Shown here: positions 1-14,200 of the stretch, one piece after another | How the letters are laid out: each line of letters begins with the position of its first letter | Position numbering within the stretch: position 1 is the stretch's first letter | NCBI RefSeq assembly: GCF_008831285.2 | Contig: NC_045140.1 | Coordinates: forward strand, 26,740,131-26,804,130 | DNA from: Nymphaea colorata | Taxonomy: Eukaryota; Streptophyta; Magnoliopsida; Nymphaeales; Nymphaeaceae | Reading direction: 5' to 3' | Length of the DNA stretch: 64,000 bases | Notes under the pieces: generated by a model | Seen by the model: only the letters and a program-made list of their open reading frames with translations | What the model was told of the DNA's origin: nothing | The model's database searches: none | Position numbers and translations under genes: made by a program

Positions 1-3000
1 TGAAGACTTTGCACCAAAGGGCGCGAGGACCTGCTTGTGGTTCTTACGAGCAATCCCCAGCTTTTTGGCATCAAAAGAACCTGATGGGCCAAACTTTTGG
101 AAGAAATTTTCATTCTGAACATCTGAACCAAAGCCTGATGAAAAGCACAACCTGGAAATACCACCGCTGTGGATGTCATGGCAACTGTTGGACTGCAGCG
201 GGAGTTGGCAGACCCGAAAATTACTAAAATCACCATGGGGTTTTGAGAACCTGGAACTTGCATATTGCATGTCCTTGTACTTATGGTCACAAACCAAAGA
301 GGCATCGGAGTGAATATGATCGGAAGAAACCTGACCCAGATTAGCATTGTAGGCCCCAGGAAATCCAAGAAGGCTCAGATACTTGGAATTAGGATGACCA
401 GCTGTGCTGTCAGAAGAAGCTTTGGGCAGTTCCGTAGGATCAACTTCATTGTTTGCAACCATGAGGTCCTTTCCCATTAACCGCAGAACAGAACTAGGAG
501 AGGGCTGGACACGACCATGATCAGATTCTGCAGGTGGGGAATAGCAGCATCCACGGGACATTGTAACATCTGCTTGCAGATTTTTAGGAACAAATCTTGT
601 AGGTTGGACGTGTGCATTAGCTACCTTACTGCCTATTGGCGGCTGCCAGATACTTGAATATTGGGGGGTAAAATTTGAAATACTAGCAGACATGCCCTCA
701 TCAAGTTCATTTCTCGAACTTACAGAACCAGGAGGCCTCATTTGACATGAATTTGAACCACAGGACATCACCTCGCTTGGACAGATTGAAAAGGAACCTC
801 TACAACTCCCCTTGCTACAATGGCAATGTTGAGCATCTCCAAATCCTTTTGATACTTCTAAAGGTAAAGCTGAACCAGTAGCTTGTCCACCCAATATGCC
901 TTTTGGTGGTGCTGGTTGGTAAACTTGGACAAGGTGGCCCGTGTCTTTCCTTACTGGCTCGGAACAGCAGTGTAAAGGGCTCAAATTCACCTTTTCTAGC
1001 CGTTCAGAATGCATAGGAAATGATCCTGGTGACAGTAAAGGCCTGGTTGCTGTTGGAACAGAAATGCTTGATCTACTTGAGTCAGGAGACATTTGTGTTG
1101 AATATCTATCAAGCAGGTTATGCTGATCATGAGAAATAACAAGTTTTGGATAGCCGTGCATCACTGGACTGCTACACCCAACAGTGGGTTTCTCCAGAAC
1201 CGCATCCCTATATGTACTTTCCCTTAAGGGAGAAATGCTTGCTTCACTTTGAAGCCCAGAAGTATTAACTCGAGAGATGGAAGCTGGGACTTCCTGAATG
1301 TATTGATTACATTCAGCATCCATGTCATCGCCCATTGCTTGACCACTAGGATGGACTACCTTATCCGTTACATGAATGTTGCAAGAGCTTCCTTCTCCAG
1401 TCAATCCAGATAGTTTTGTTTCTAGTTGAACTTGCACACCAGAATCCAAGCACTGAGAGTTAACATCTAAAAGCAGGGGCTTGACAGAAATACTTTGCGG
1501 ATCTCTAGAGGCTAAAGAACTGGTGAGACCTGCAGGAACTACATCCAGAGACGAAAGTGGCATTTCCATATATGGTGTGATTTCTCTGGTTATTGGCTCT
1601 TGGCTGTCAGCCTTATGTCCAGCATCAAGATCAACAACTACTGGTTCATCTGTGAGGTATCCATGATCAGCTTGTGATTTAGGAGCCACAAGGTCCTCTT
1701 CCATTGCCATATCTGTGCTGTCAGACTTTCCAACAGAGTCCAATTCACTGCTTTTACTAAGATCTCCATCATCAACCAACTTATTAGAGTCAGTTTCAAA
1801 AGAATTTCTCAAGCACCTCAAGGAAGAGTCTTTTTCAGCTTGAAAAGAACTTGGAAGGCCAGGGTCACATGTTCTACTGCATCCATTCTCAGGATCACAT
1901 GCCTGTTCTAACAGATCACCAGTTCCGGTGGAAGAATTCACTTCCTGATGATCAGCTGGAATTACTCTGCTGGTGCTCTTAAACCTGTACACTCTTTTGG
2001 GGAGATCTGATCTTTTTGAGAAAAAGTTCTTCCCCATGGACAAAATTTTTCTCCCACTTGTACGATATAATTTTTTGCGGCATTTTTTCTCCAAGGTTTT
2101 CCCCATATCCATAGCCTCATTGGTGGAATCCTGATGAGTGTCTGCCGACTCACTTGGTGAAGGAACAAAGTTTTTCATCAAACCAGCTGAAATGGACTTG
2201 GATCCATCAGCTGTAGAGAGATCACCATTCTGCACAATGTTGTCTTCAGTAGGATCATGCTGCCCATCATTCATAATTTTTTTCCTCCAGGCACCTGTGC
2301 ATTTCAAGCTTACCCACTGCTTTAAAGGCCCCGACAATCTAGTTTTCCCTTGAGCATCATCTTGCAGGGACACACGCTTTCGTTTGTTATGAATCTGCTC
2401 AAGATGCAAGTAATTATCAATTCAAAACAGACATACGGAACAGCCTGGAAGTCAATATTGTCTAAATTTGCAATTTAAGAAAGAAACAACATTAATGCAT
2501 GCTAAAATTTAGTACATTGAAGCATTACCACTCACATTGTTCTTCTAAAACTTTCAGCTACATTTTCTCCAACCCACTACTTCCTGCTCCTGGCTTTCCT
2601 CAGGAAGATTTTGATAAAAATTCAAAAAATTTGAAATTTTGGGAAATGAGAACTAGCAAGTGCAATCATGAGATAAGAAGTTGTGTAGCAATTTCCTACG
2701 AAAGACAATAATAAAACAAAGAAAGAGTTTTAAAGTACAAAATGCAAAAAAAAAATAAAGAGAACATATATTAAGAAAATAGAAATGAACAGTTTTGAAA
2801 GTTTGAGGGAAAATTCAGAACAATTTCATTATATTACTATATTAGAAGATATCATGTTTTTTATGTCCATATTATTGGCCAAACCCGAGATTGCAATAAT
2901 CTCATGCCTTTGTGAGGACATTAGAGATAGGATGAATACACATGCAAGTTCAACAATACGAGAAGAATGAGAAGGAAGATGGTGGAAGAAGATTGCGTCT

Positions 3001-5503
3001 AGAAAAATCTTGTTAAAATGTCACAGATAGAAAAAATCAATCACAGACTCACAGTTTAACGGCATATATGCTCCACAATTTTTATTCTTGACAACAAACC
3101 AAATCTCAAGAGATTTAAACAACATAAACCTTTTGGTTCAAAGAGAAAAAGAATGGCAGATAGATTGCTTTAATAGGAAACAGCAAACACACAGGACTCA
3201 AGGACCAGTTTATCGTTAAATAGTAAACTTAACAAATAAAAGGACAAACAGACAAATTTGGAAAGAGAAATATAATCAGCACGAGATGACGAACAAAGAA
3301 AAAAAAAACATTGTCACAGGAAACACATTTTTTTGAAAAGAAAATGTGTTTTATACGACAAAAATAGGTCAGCTGAAGAAAGCTGAAAAAGGACCCATCT
3401 CTTTGAAAAAGACGCCAAAACAAAGAATATGCTAAAAGAATGCGAAAAGAACACCTTTTTCTTTTCTTTGTATTTTATTACTGCATTTTTGTTTTGCATT
3501 TTATTTTCAAGATTTTTTCTATTTTCCAAAATTTGATAAAATTTTCCCAAAAAAAAAAAACAACTTTACCATATTACACCTCAGAAAAACCTTACTGAAA
3601 ATGGAAATGGGAAAACCCGTAACTGATATTTGTGATAATGGGAAAGCCAAGGATCATCCACAAAGTAGAGCCATTACTGAAAAGTACACACTAAACATCA
3701 TATAAAATTGGTGGTCTTTTATTTCATGCAAATAGATAGGACATAATCATAAACTACATCATATACTACTATGCATTGATGATTATTTATACCATGTACA
3801 TCTATCACACGCTTCTATTGACACATTTTCACACTATGCATGGTATGTCATGAAAATTGATAATCGCTCACTAAAATGCAAGTTTATGTCATATCCTACT
3901 ATAAATTGATGATCTTTTGTTCAATGCAAGCATGACTAGAGCAATTGTGCTCTTGGTTAAGCACCTTTGGCATGGGTTTCAGCCTAGTTTTGGAACAGAA
4001 ATAGGACAAAAGCTTATTACGAGTGGACACGATTAGAAATATAAATTTCTCCAGTCACAAATCAATGAGTGTCAATTGTTTCATGAAAAAGTAAACAATC
4101 AGAACAAGCAACTCAAAGCAGAAAGCTTATGCCAACAAATCATGGATCAAGAGCTCTATACCTGATTTCCAGGGATTGTGAAAGTACTCAATGTCTTGCT
4201 CTGAGGTCTCAACCTAGAAATTTTGGCATTATTAGAGAGGGGGCTCCTCTTGATGCACGGAAGAGGACTTCTTTCAACACTGTCACTCGCTGAAGGTTTC
4301 CTCGAGTTAAGGTTAATAGAATCGTCATTTAGTTGGGACAGAATTCGGACCTTTGTGCCACTGGAATCAATATAAACAGCACCTGAATCAGAGCCATCAG
4401 CAGAATTGGCATCAGATAGCTGCGGCCTTTTCCTCTCTTCCAGGTGCTCTCCAGCCAATGGCACGATACCCGTATTCTGAGCCCAAGTTGTGCCATTCAG
4501 GCGATCAAGTTCCTCGAGGGTGCACCTACGTGCAGTTGCATAGATATCAACCATTGTCCTGATCTTCCTCGGCTTCACCTTATTCTTCTTCGTCTTGATG
4601 CCATCCGTGATTTGGTCGGACGAAACCAACGCTAAGCACTGATCGATGTGAGCGTTCAAAGTAGTATTAGAGGTCGATGAGAACTCCCTGCAAACAGGGC
4701 ATAGCTTTGAAGCCATAGGATCCACTAAGGTGCTCAAGTTTGAACAAAAGCCTTCGCTTCGGCTGGACTCAGGCTTGACTTCCAAGCACACCTCTTTGCT
4801 TCCAGTCACAGAGCTTTGATCCTCACCTCTTGGTGCTGCTTTTGCACAACAACCTTCCTCCTCCACAACCTGCTTACGGGCCTGTCCCTTGCCCGACGTG
4901 GGCCCAGATCGACGGATTTTGACTACCACAGGCGGTCGATCACTGCTATTCCTAGCAGAAGGCCGGTAACGACATTTCTTTGGTGGCAATAACCTTTCTC
5001 CCACGAGATTATCACTGGTTATCGTCGATTCCGTATCAACTCCTTCCTGTTGAGCCTCGGGAGGAGACTCCACCGATGATCGCTTCTCCTTCGAGCTTCT
5101 CCGCTGTTCCTGATGACCAGTGCTATCAGCAACTTCAACCTGATCTATGCACGTAAGAAACAAACGTCGGCCATCGCTGGACTCCTCGTGCAATGACTCA
5201 ATAGCCTTTTCTCCATGAGCATCCACCAGGGCCTGCTCGCGGTTAGAGTACCGACGATGGAAGGTATCAGGAGGCTCGAAAGGAGGCAGGACGTCCTTCA
5301 CTCCATGGTCAAGACACACTTGCAGGTAGGGATGAGCAAATGGCCAGTTCTGGCTTATATCCTTTTTCCTTGCCCTATATACATAATCTCTGCAAATCCA
5401 ACCAAGATATTGGCTTACACAAGTGAAATTAAGACTCATAAACTTCATACCAAAAATTGGAGAAGCCTACTCACGTGAAATCCATAGGGAGATGCATATC
5501 CAT
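1..5503 (-). CDS. HAP8: HAPLESS 8-like zinc-finger protein (3' end beyond window)
   Basis: Three coding exons: 5503-5475 (29 nt, start MDMHLPMDFT in an ACCATGG context), 5389-4162, and about 2397 to beyond position 1. Introns are GTGAGT...TTTGCAG (85 bp) and GTATAG...GAG/CAG (about 1.76 kb; the acceptor could be 3 nt later). Phases match at both junctions. At least 1,218 residues are visible. The N-terminal block DYVYRARKKDISQNWPF, then DHGVKDVLPPFE, is the family signature. A C2HC (UBZ4-like) finger follows with C240, C243, H257 and C261, then the conserved stretch KVKPRKIRTMVDIYATA. Exon 3 continues with RLSGPLKQWVSLKC and the conserved LRLMGKDLMVANNE (near positions 440-490). The family is named for an Arabidopsis hapless (male gametophyte) mutant; its molecular role is not settled, and the finger suggests ubiquitin or nucleic-acid binding. 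The very short first exon is an inference from phase and context. An upstream 5'UTR exon is possible. Confidence 0.82.
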
Positions 5504-7145
5504 GGTATGTTTCTCCGCACCAAATGGGTGCATGCAGGTGTAAACAGGAGACCGCATCTTTTGACAGACCACTAAAGGGCTCTCCCCACCGATGGAAAAA
5601 GAAAGATTGGATGCACAATAGATATGGGGGAAAGCTAATTGTAAGGGATTCCATTTTCCAAAAATGCTACACCAGATGGTGCAAGAAACGAAAGGAAGGC
5701 TGGGTTGTGTGATATGATACTATCACACTACATGCAGTGGGTTCATTAATAAAAGGCAGCAAATAACAAGTTTCGTGACAGATTTCTTCTGATGCCCTAT
5801 CAGACATACAGACAGTAAGGCAAACAGTACCATCTGTCCTATACCAAACAAAGTAAATCATGAGGCTCCCTCCACCATGCTTCAACGACGCCCAGATCAA
5901 GGTTCAAGATACACAGTTCAAGGTGGATTGCTGGGATTTTCTTGACGAAGAGAAAACCCCATCCAGGAAGAAATTGATAAAAAGTAAAAAGAGAGAAAGG
6001 GCCAAAAAAGAAAAGGAAAAAAAAAGAACAAATAAAAGGGAGAAATAGAAGAGATAAAGAAAGGACGGACACGAGAGAGAGAGAGAGATAGAGGGAGTTA
6101 CCTGATTGAGAAGTGCAGTAGCTCTAGCTGGTGACTAGCTGAGGTCGGCAGATCTGCCTCAAAAAGCGAAAGTTGATCAGAAGTCCTTTCATCCTTTCTC
6201 CTATTCCTTGCTGAGATCTCGGAAGAACATGGAGGATCTGAAGGGTTTTGAATGGATAACATCTGAAGAAAACCTTCCCCCCTTTTGTTATTTTCCTGTG
6301 TTCTTTTCTTGGACCTCTCCTTCCTACAGCAGTTTTAGTGAGAGATATCGGTGCTTCCACCTTGTTTCTGCACTCTCAGAAGTTGAGGGTCCTCCTTCAC
6401 TTACCATTATATTAAAATGTCACAGCTTTCACCAACATCAAACCTCTACCATAGATGCAAGGCGAGGCTACGAACCCCAGAAAGGAAAGGGGAAGGACAC
6501 ATACCCGACGAACAAGAAAGAGAAAAGACCGTGCCCTCTTGCCTATTTTCAAACCCCGACCATCTCAGGATGGTGTTGAGAAACATCATACCTGCAACAA
6601 ACCAACAAAGGGTTAAGAACATAGGCGAACTTGAGCTTCTCGAAGCTTCTAGACCGTTATTTTATGTAACCAAACCAGGAAAAGGCTTCCGTCTTGTATC
6701 GTACAAGAGCGAAGAGACTAAGAAGAACCATGAAAACCAAGGCACTTGCAGAAGCCGGAATACGCAGATCAGGCCCCAGAAGAAGTCGAAGACCATGATT
6801 TTATGTGGGCAAGACAAGGAACCGATGACCCGTTAAGATCACTACCACCTAAGAGGAATGATCTCAGTGAGACGATCAAAGCCTCGTTCAAGAAAACCAA
6901 CAGAACCATGCTCTCCAAATGAAGGCAAGCTAAAAGAAAAGCTGAAGACGAGAAGAAAAAGGGAGGTTGTACAGGAAGACCACATATACCCTCTGGGAAG
7001 AGGGGGAGAAAAACACAAAAAAATACCAAGAAGATGGAGGATTACAGAAGAGGAACAAGGGGAAAGCCCACATAAAATCATGGCGGGCTCCTGCGATTCC
7101 AAAGCCCCAGCAAGAGAGAAGACAAGATCATATGCATAAACACTG

Positions 7146-7147
<2 letters not shown>

Positions 7148-7187
<40 letters not shown>
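7148..7187. repeat. (GA)n microsatellite, about 20 repeats
   Basis: Uninterrupted AG dinucleotides. This is the longest of a cluster of GA tracts upstream of the HAP8-like gene; others lie near 6075-6090, 7350-7372, 7415-7432 and 7755-7789. Confidence 0.95.
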
Positions 7188-7189
<2 letters not shown>

Positions 7190-7754
7190 CCTGTTATTTT
7201 TTCAGGCGGCATACAAGAGAAATAAAGGAAGAAGCAGATAACCCAAACAAAGACAGCAAACAACAGGAGGCTCACTCACAGAGGCAAGCGCATCTGGTTC
7301 GCTCCCCACCAAAGCAAAAAATGAACCGAAAAAGATGAAGGAGAAACAAGAGAGAGAGAGAGAGAGAGGGAGAGAATGCAGTTACAGCAGCAGCAGCTCA
7401 AAACCACAAAAAGGGAAGAGAGAGAGAGAGAGGGAGTGGGGTTTACAAGGAGCTGTCCTTTCCTATACCTACTTTTTCTTGGGGAATTTTACAGTGTTTC
7501 TTCAAATTTCAAACTACCCCCATGCCCCCCAAAAAATTACGCCAAGGTCCTCCCCTCCCCCATGCCCCCACCAGAGCTTCCATGTGATCCCCATCCCTTG
7601 CGGTTAATTTCTTTGTACGTGCACGAAAATGCCTAATATTACCATCACAGCCTCATTCCTTTCCCAAATTCCTTATGAAGCCTCATGGAGGCTCTTTTTC
7701 GACCCATGTTCCCCTTCTGACTTTTGTCCTTTCCCCCTTGACCATCTGTCCTCT

Positions 7755-7788
<34 letters not shown>

Positions 7789-7789
7789 G
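7755..7789. repeat. (GA)n microsatellite, slightly interrupted
   Basis: GA dinucleotides with one AAA interruption. Part of the same GA cluster as 7148-7187. Confidence 0.9.
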
Positions 7790-8907
7790 CGGTGGGCTTT
7801 TCAAAATTGCATCCAAGACAAAGATGAATGACCCATTTTAATGGAAAAAGAAAAAGTAATCGCCCCCCCCATGGTACATCCATTAAAAAAATCTCAAAAA
7901 ACATCTGTTTTCTTTTCATTTTTAATAAGCTTTTTTCTGCATTGAATAGATGGAAATGTGTACTGTACTGGGCTGCCCAGTTTTTCCTTCCCACCATCTC
8001 ATTAAAAAATCATTCATTATAAAAACGGCTTTTGAAGCATTCTATTCTCTCTCTAAGGTGGTGGCGGAACAGTGGCTCACTGCAAATACTTCAAAAGGTT
8101 AGGCTCCTGTCTGGCATCCCTTCTTTTCCCTCTTTTTTAAGAAAACCACTCATTGGGCGGCACTATTATGGAATTGCTTAGTTTATTTGTTTTGTATAAA
8201 TATATCGGCGTGAAATGGGCGTAGCTTTGTAGGGATTTTGACTGCCTATGGATTAAAGAAATGCAACCCATATTTCCTAAGGTAAGGTTTTAAATAAATA
8301 CATTATACATATCACATCATGCCCTTCTCTCTCTCTCTCTACTAAAATAAAAAAAAAAAAAAAAGTGAATAAACAGCATTCAATGTACGCCCCACGAAAA
8401 TAATAAATCTTTTGATAAAGAGAGCACAATTTCCCACCTCCTTTTGTTCCTCGCCACTTCATTGCGAGTGGGGAGTGGATGAGAGTGAGGGAGAGGGAGA
8501 GCAGTAGCGTGTTCCAGAACGGGGAATCAAAGGTAAGTGGACCTTCTCCCTCCGTATGGGCCGCACACATGTCCGACTCTTTCTCATCTTTTATATATAT
8601 ATATATACTAAAGTTGGTAAGAACTTCTATTTTGATTTTTGAAGTTTTTTTTTTTTTTTTGCAATCTAATGTTGTGATCTTAAGAATGAATTTATGCAAA
8701 AGATATATTAGGTTGACCATTTGTTAAACTTTAATCCTGTTTTTATAATAAGAGAAAATGAATAGACTTCTTCCTAGCATGTTAATAAAAAAAATCAACA
8801 TTTTTCATTGTAATAACTTGAGTCAAAGCATATTTTTATATTAAAATAGTCTTTATAAATATATTAGGATGTTTTATTGTATTTAAATAGTTTTTGAACA
8901 AAAAATC

Positions 8908-8955
8908 AATGGGTCTGGTTTTTGTTTTTGACTTATTGACCTAAGTGTATGGTTT
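8908..8955 (+). repeat. Dispersed motif related to GGGTCTGGTTTTTATCCC (diverged copy)
   Basis: Begins GGGTCTGGTTTTTG and continues to a TATGGTTTTTACCAA block. The same arrangement occurs at 49199-49246, and shorter forms occur near 47686 and 50998. Confidence 0.55.
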
Positions 8956-11156
8956 TTACCAACTTCTATATATATAAACAAAGAGAAAAAGGTCAAATAA
9001 TTGAATTTTTTATGTGGGTTTGAATGGAGAAATCCTCCCGCTTGATGTATTGTATTTGGTAGCTGTAATTTGGATATCTTTGTTTGGATTTGGATGAAGA
9101 AATCCTTCGGTCTTTCACAACATATCACTCGATGTTTTACATCAAAAGCTTGTGATTTGGGTTTCTAGTTTGAGTTTGGATGAAAAAATCTTGAAGTATT
9201 GATGTCAGATGGAAGTGATGGAACAAGGTTCAGATGGAAGGGAATAACAAATTTAATTGCGTTCAATTCATCGTAAAAAAAAAAAGAAGCAAAGTTTGAG
9301 ATATTATATAATAAATTGTTGAATTGAATAAATGATGTGTTTCACATACCCCAATCTTTTGGGGTCAAGTGTCTAATAAATTTGCCCATTGAAAATTCAT
9401 TCACGAAAACAATATAGTTCTAGTGTTTCATGAATCTACTTTAATATACGAAGCAAGTTTTGGTCGCAAGAACATAAAATTAATTGTCAAAGCGAATAAG
9501 TTCGGACACTGTATGGCTGATTAGATGGCGCACCTTTCAAGATCATATAATTTGAAAGAATAAAACATCGAGGGTCGTTATCTTCTCGCTTTCTTTTATG
9601 TGGATTGACTTTTTGAACACAGCACTTTCGAAGATAACCATTCGGAAGTTTGATGTTGCACACAAATAGTTTGACACAAGAACTGTATGAGCAAAATCGG
9701 CGACAAAGGTATTATTAATTAGAGCTCATGTAACTTCAAACCTTATCATTCTAGGCAACACATCCACATGAACAGCTCTATCTCTCATTATTCATACAGT
9801 GAGAAGCAAACTTATGACTTGTAGTAGAGACAAAAACATTTAGTAATGGAGACCGAATTATAGTTTCAAAATTTTAATATAAGTTAAAATATATTTTTTC
9901 AAAATTTTTATATAAGACAAACGAATTTTTTTTAAATTTATATATAAATAAAAAAAAACTTGACGATATTTGAGCCAATTTTCAACAACATTAAGAAAAT
10001 AATGCCTGTAAAATTGAACCCACAACACACTTGCTAACACACCTCAAACCTAGCCACAGTCATTCATCTTTAAAAGAAAAGAGAGAATGTTTGTGTCTAT
10101 GAGAATTACGGTAGAAACTTTCAAGTTGATTTAAGAAAGGCGGTGGGACAGAATGGTCAAGCTACGCAAGAGGAATGTACGGGATATGTGCAGTATGTAT
10201 AATTCAAAAATATATATACATTAACTATGTCTTTCTCTTATATTATATATATATATATATATTATATGTTATATAAAATAATGAAGAAAAAGATTTTGAC
10301 AGGAAGGGGAGGCAGGGAGATCAACGTCAGGTGACAAGACGGAAGGGAAAGGGTCTCTGCTCTCAAGAGATTATAAGTTTCCATTTTCACCGCGAGTTGC
10401 AGTATGTCGGTGGTGTACACTACTGTCAGGGAGGGGGAGAGGGAGAAGGAGGGCCCGACTTCGTGAACTTGGTTCGGCTTTTCGTGGTACCACCAAACGC
10501 GGCCCTCGGCGATCGTGCCGGCCACAAGTACTGCCCCCTCCAACACCACAGAGCCGCGGCAGTCTCCGTCTCGTCTTCCCATGTGGGCCGCGCCGGGAAA
10601 AGCCTAAAGCTCGCCGCGGCGGCCCCTTCCGATTGAGGATGGAGTTCTTCCCTTTCTTTCTTTTCTTTCAGAGGCGAGTCAGTAATTTTATGATTTTTTA
10701 ATAAAAAAAACTTAATTAGCTTCAAAATTTTAAAAGGAGCTAGAGCATAGTTTTTTAATTTTATTTTGTATAAGATAGATAATATTATGTATTTTTAAGC
10801 ACCTGCCGGGCTTTCTTCTTTGATTCCTCCGCCGCTGCTTCCGCTAATTAGTGACGATAGCAACAGGAGGGCGGGAACCAGTTAAAGGACACAGGGCTAG
10901 AATGGTAATTGAGGAAGCGATGCCAGTAGAAGTTACTGTTTTTTATTTTTTATTTTTTTAAAATTATTAACATGTCAAAGCACAGGCTAAAAACTGTTGG
11001 AACGGCGATGTGCATCAGCAGACATGCATGGGCATCATGGTTTTTAATACGATCACTGTAAATTTTTAAAATGGTAGGAAATAAACTCTTCTCAAAAGGA
11101 CGGACTTGTGACTTAAATATGTGACAGTTTCCCAATGAATGACGACCCTCCTGCCC

Positions 11157-11158
<2 letters not shown>

Positions 11159-11200
<42 letters not shown>
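11159..11200. repeat. (TA)n microsatellite, about 21 repeats
   Basis: Uninterrupted TA dinucleotides. Similar shorter tracts lie near 10240-10260, 15580-15602 and 16848-16866. Confidence 0.95.
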
Positions 11201-11205
<5 letters not shown>

Positions 11206-14200
11206 GTTCTTTTAACAGAACGAGAGTTTGAACCTTACAATTCTTTTCATGTTTTGACAAACAATAACAAATGCTGAAAAAATACAAAAAATACAATAAG
11301 TCCACATAGAACCTTGAACCTTAATGACCTTAGAGATTTTAGGCTGAATGTGATTTCTCTTAAATAATTATTAAAAAAATCAATTTGTGAACTAAATTGG
11401 CAAAGCTGCCTATTTGTTTGGTGCATCAATCGATTTAACTAAATCAGTCGTGAATTGGCCAAAAATATTTAGAAATTTATTATTTGAAATAAATAATTTG
11501 TAAAATCTGATCAAAATAAAAAATTTAAAAATGTAAGTATAAATTTACAGATGGACTCCTGAATTGACACTGATCACCTTGGCCCACTTTAGTTGAGAAG
11601 TAACCCCCGAAGTGGTTGGGCCGTCGTATTTATTTCCTATAAACGACTTCTGAGGGACGTGGGTTTCGGAAGCGCGGAACGGTCAAGCCAGTGAAGTAAC
11701 GTCGTGACGCGTGTAGATTCGCATCATAATCAATGCATGCGCATGAAACAGACATGCATGCATGTATGGCGACAGCAGAAGGCTCGGAATCCAGGAAACA
11801 ATCGTACTTCCTCCCCTCTCGTGGAAGAATTGTTCCCCTCTCGAATCCCATAAAATACATGGGAAACGGATTCCCCCTCAGAAAAGAACAAAAGGAAAAG
11901 AAAGAAAGTCCATTTTCCCTGCCACTGTTTGACATGTTGATGAAAATTTTTCTTCCTGTGACTTGCAGATTCATGACGTGGGGAATCAACACAGACTGTA
12001 GCTGCCATTAAAATTGTGCTTGCAAAGTTGGGTAGAGATTGAACATGCCAAGAAGATTCGTAGATTTGTATATCTCCTCTTATTATTTTCTCGCAGTTGA
12101 GAAGAAAAGTGATTGTTTGGGTCACAAACGTTGACTGCGGACACCCAATGCATAATTGTGCCTAATAAGGCCATAAAAGCTTTTCTTAAATCTCGATAGT
12201 CTTATCGTATACCATTTGCAGTTCAGATGAATAACACTTACAGAGTACGAACTAAGGCCCTTTGCTTAGTGCCGCTTAATCTTTTTATCATGTCTAATGT
12301 TTTGTTGAATGAGTGCTTGTTAGCCAAAAAAAAAAAAAAAAATCTAACTCCTCCTATGCTTTCATCTTAAAGCCAAATTAAGCAGCTCTTGTTAGCCATG
12401 ATTTTTTTGTTCCCCTAACCTTTAAAACAAAATTTAGACCCAAATATAGGAAAAAAAAACTAAATTTAGTTCCAAAGAAAAGGGCCAACACTGAATTTCC
12501 GCATAAATTGGTGGGGAGTTGATGGAAACGGCGCCGAATATATTAGATTATCTGCAAAGCAATGCGGTCCACAGAATTTATGGAAGGAGAAAGAAACGAT
12601 CGACGTTGATAATTCGAATAACTTTTTCTTGGTAGATGCCTTTTGAACTTTCATGAATCCCAAGCTTTCAGAACTCGAAAATGGAGATGGTGGGCATGGA
12701 AAGCATGTGACGCTGTTCTCCCCAAAAAGGCACCGCTTTCGTGAAACTCACGCTTCCGTTGATTAGCGGCCTAAACTTGGAAAAACTTTTTCCGGCGACT
12801 GATTTTCGTAAAATGGAAGGAGGAAGGCAGGCGCTTTACAATGTTACCAGAAATGGCGGATCGCGAGTTCCAGCAGGCAATGGCTTTTCCGTTTCTTCTC
12901 CGCCATTAACCGATGGGTTGTGGTCTCCCAATTAAAGTCGGTCCTTTTTTCTTTCTTTTCCCCTTTTGGTGCTGATGCAGATTCCGTAGGAATCTCTAAT
13001 CCACTTTTTTTTGGCGATTTGTTTACCCTCAAAGGTGTGTTAACATTTTTTCTTTTTTTCATGAGTCTTTGCCATGGAGAAGATGTTTTATAGACTTCAT
13101 TAAGGAATTGAGATCAGTAACTTGTCACATCTCCTTCGTATATGAAAATATAGAAGATACATCACTTGTTCGATTCCTATGAGTGTTATTTTCATACACC
13201 GTAAAAGTTAGGATCACGACACTCAAGTTGAAAACCGTACGACTTAAGACTCAAGAGATTTTCAGATCTTCTTTAAACGACGAGTTGTTAATCTCCTGCA
13301 CACCCAAATAAAAAAACTCTTGTGGTCAAGTGACTTAGTAAGGCAAAATTGGTGGCAACTGGATCAACACTTCTGTGATCAACTCAAGTTCTTACTAATG
13401 TTGTCATGAATTCTGTTTCTGACACGTATTGAAAACCATGAAAAGCGATTTTGTCTTATATCAGATTGTATCAGCTTTAAACAATGAATGATTCAGATTT
13501 TAACTAATCCATGTGTGAGTTATGGGTCAATATGGGCCGAGTCAGCCTTATATTAACTAATTTAATAGGGTTGTGCCTAAATCCAACTTACAAATAAAAC
13601 TAAAATGGGTTATTTAGTAAAAAAGTAACTTCAGCTGCACATTGGGATGAGTTGATAGTGGTGAGCAGTTGAAAGAACCAAATTCTCCGTCATTTTTTAG
13701 GGTATTAGACTTGCTTTTGGTACCTCAGGATGCTGCTACTGTTGTGCTTCAACTTAAACATGAGTGATATATTTTTTGGCGACATAAGAGATTGACGTTT
13801 CTGACATTCGACCCAATTTACACTTTGAACATGGTATTCTTTTATATTTTAAATATCATTAATAATAAGACCATTGTGTTCTTGAAACACATGCACTTAA
13901 AAACCCAATTCAAAAAGTACTATGTTTTTGCTTGAGAAGACATGACCTTAAAAGAAAAGAGAGAAAGAGGAAAACAAAGTTTCATTAAATGAGAACAATC
14001 CCCGCCTTTGAGGGCCTCTTGAAAAAGCAAGTTGGCTTCCAAATTTTCAAATTGATCTCTGTCGTCCAAGACTTACTGAGAATGAATGGCTCAGATGAAT
14101 CACATTTAGTCTCAGTCTGATAGCTACATGTGTTCCTATATATATATATTCATCTTACGAAATGCATGTGATTTCTGAAAATTTTGCTCAACTTTGTTTG

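Larger units (their letters stand above)
5504..8300. other. Upstream/leader region of the HAP8-like gene, GA-tract rich
   Basis: No convincing coding region. On the sense (minus) strand of the HAP8-like gene this stretch is CT-rich with several (CT)n tracts, typical of plant 5' leaders and promoters. A good splice-donor-like site on the minus strand (CCTCT then GTGAGTGAG, near 7277-7266) could end a non-coding leader exon, but I cannot place the transcription start. Confidence 0.4.

Noticed and set aside
10262-10725. GC-rich overlapping ORFs as a gene
   Set aside because: Open frames occur on both strands in several registers, with low-complexity translations and no family motif.
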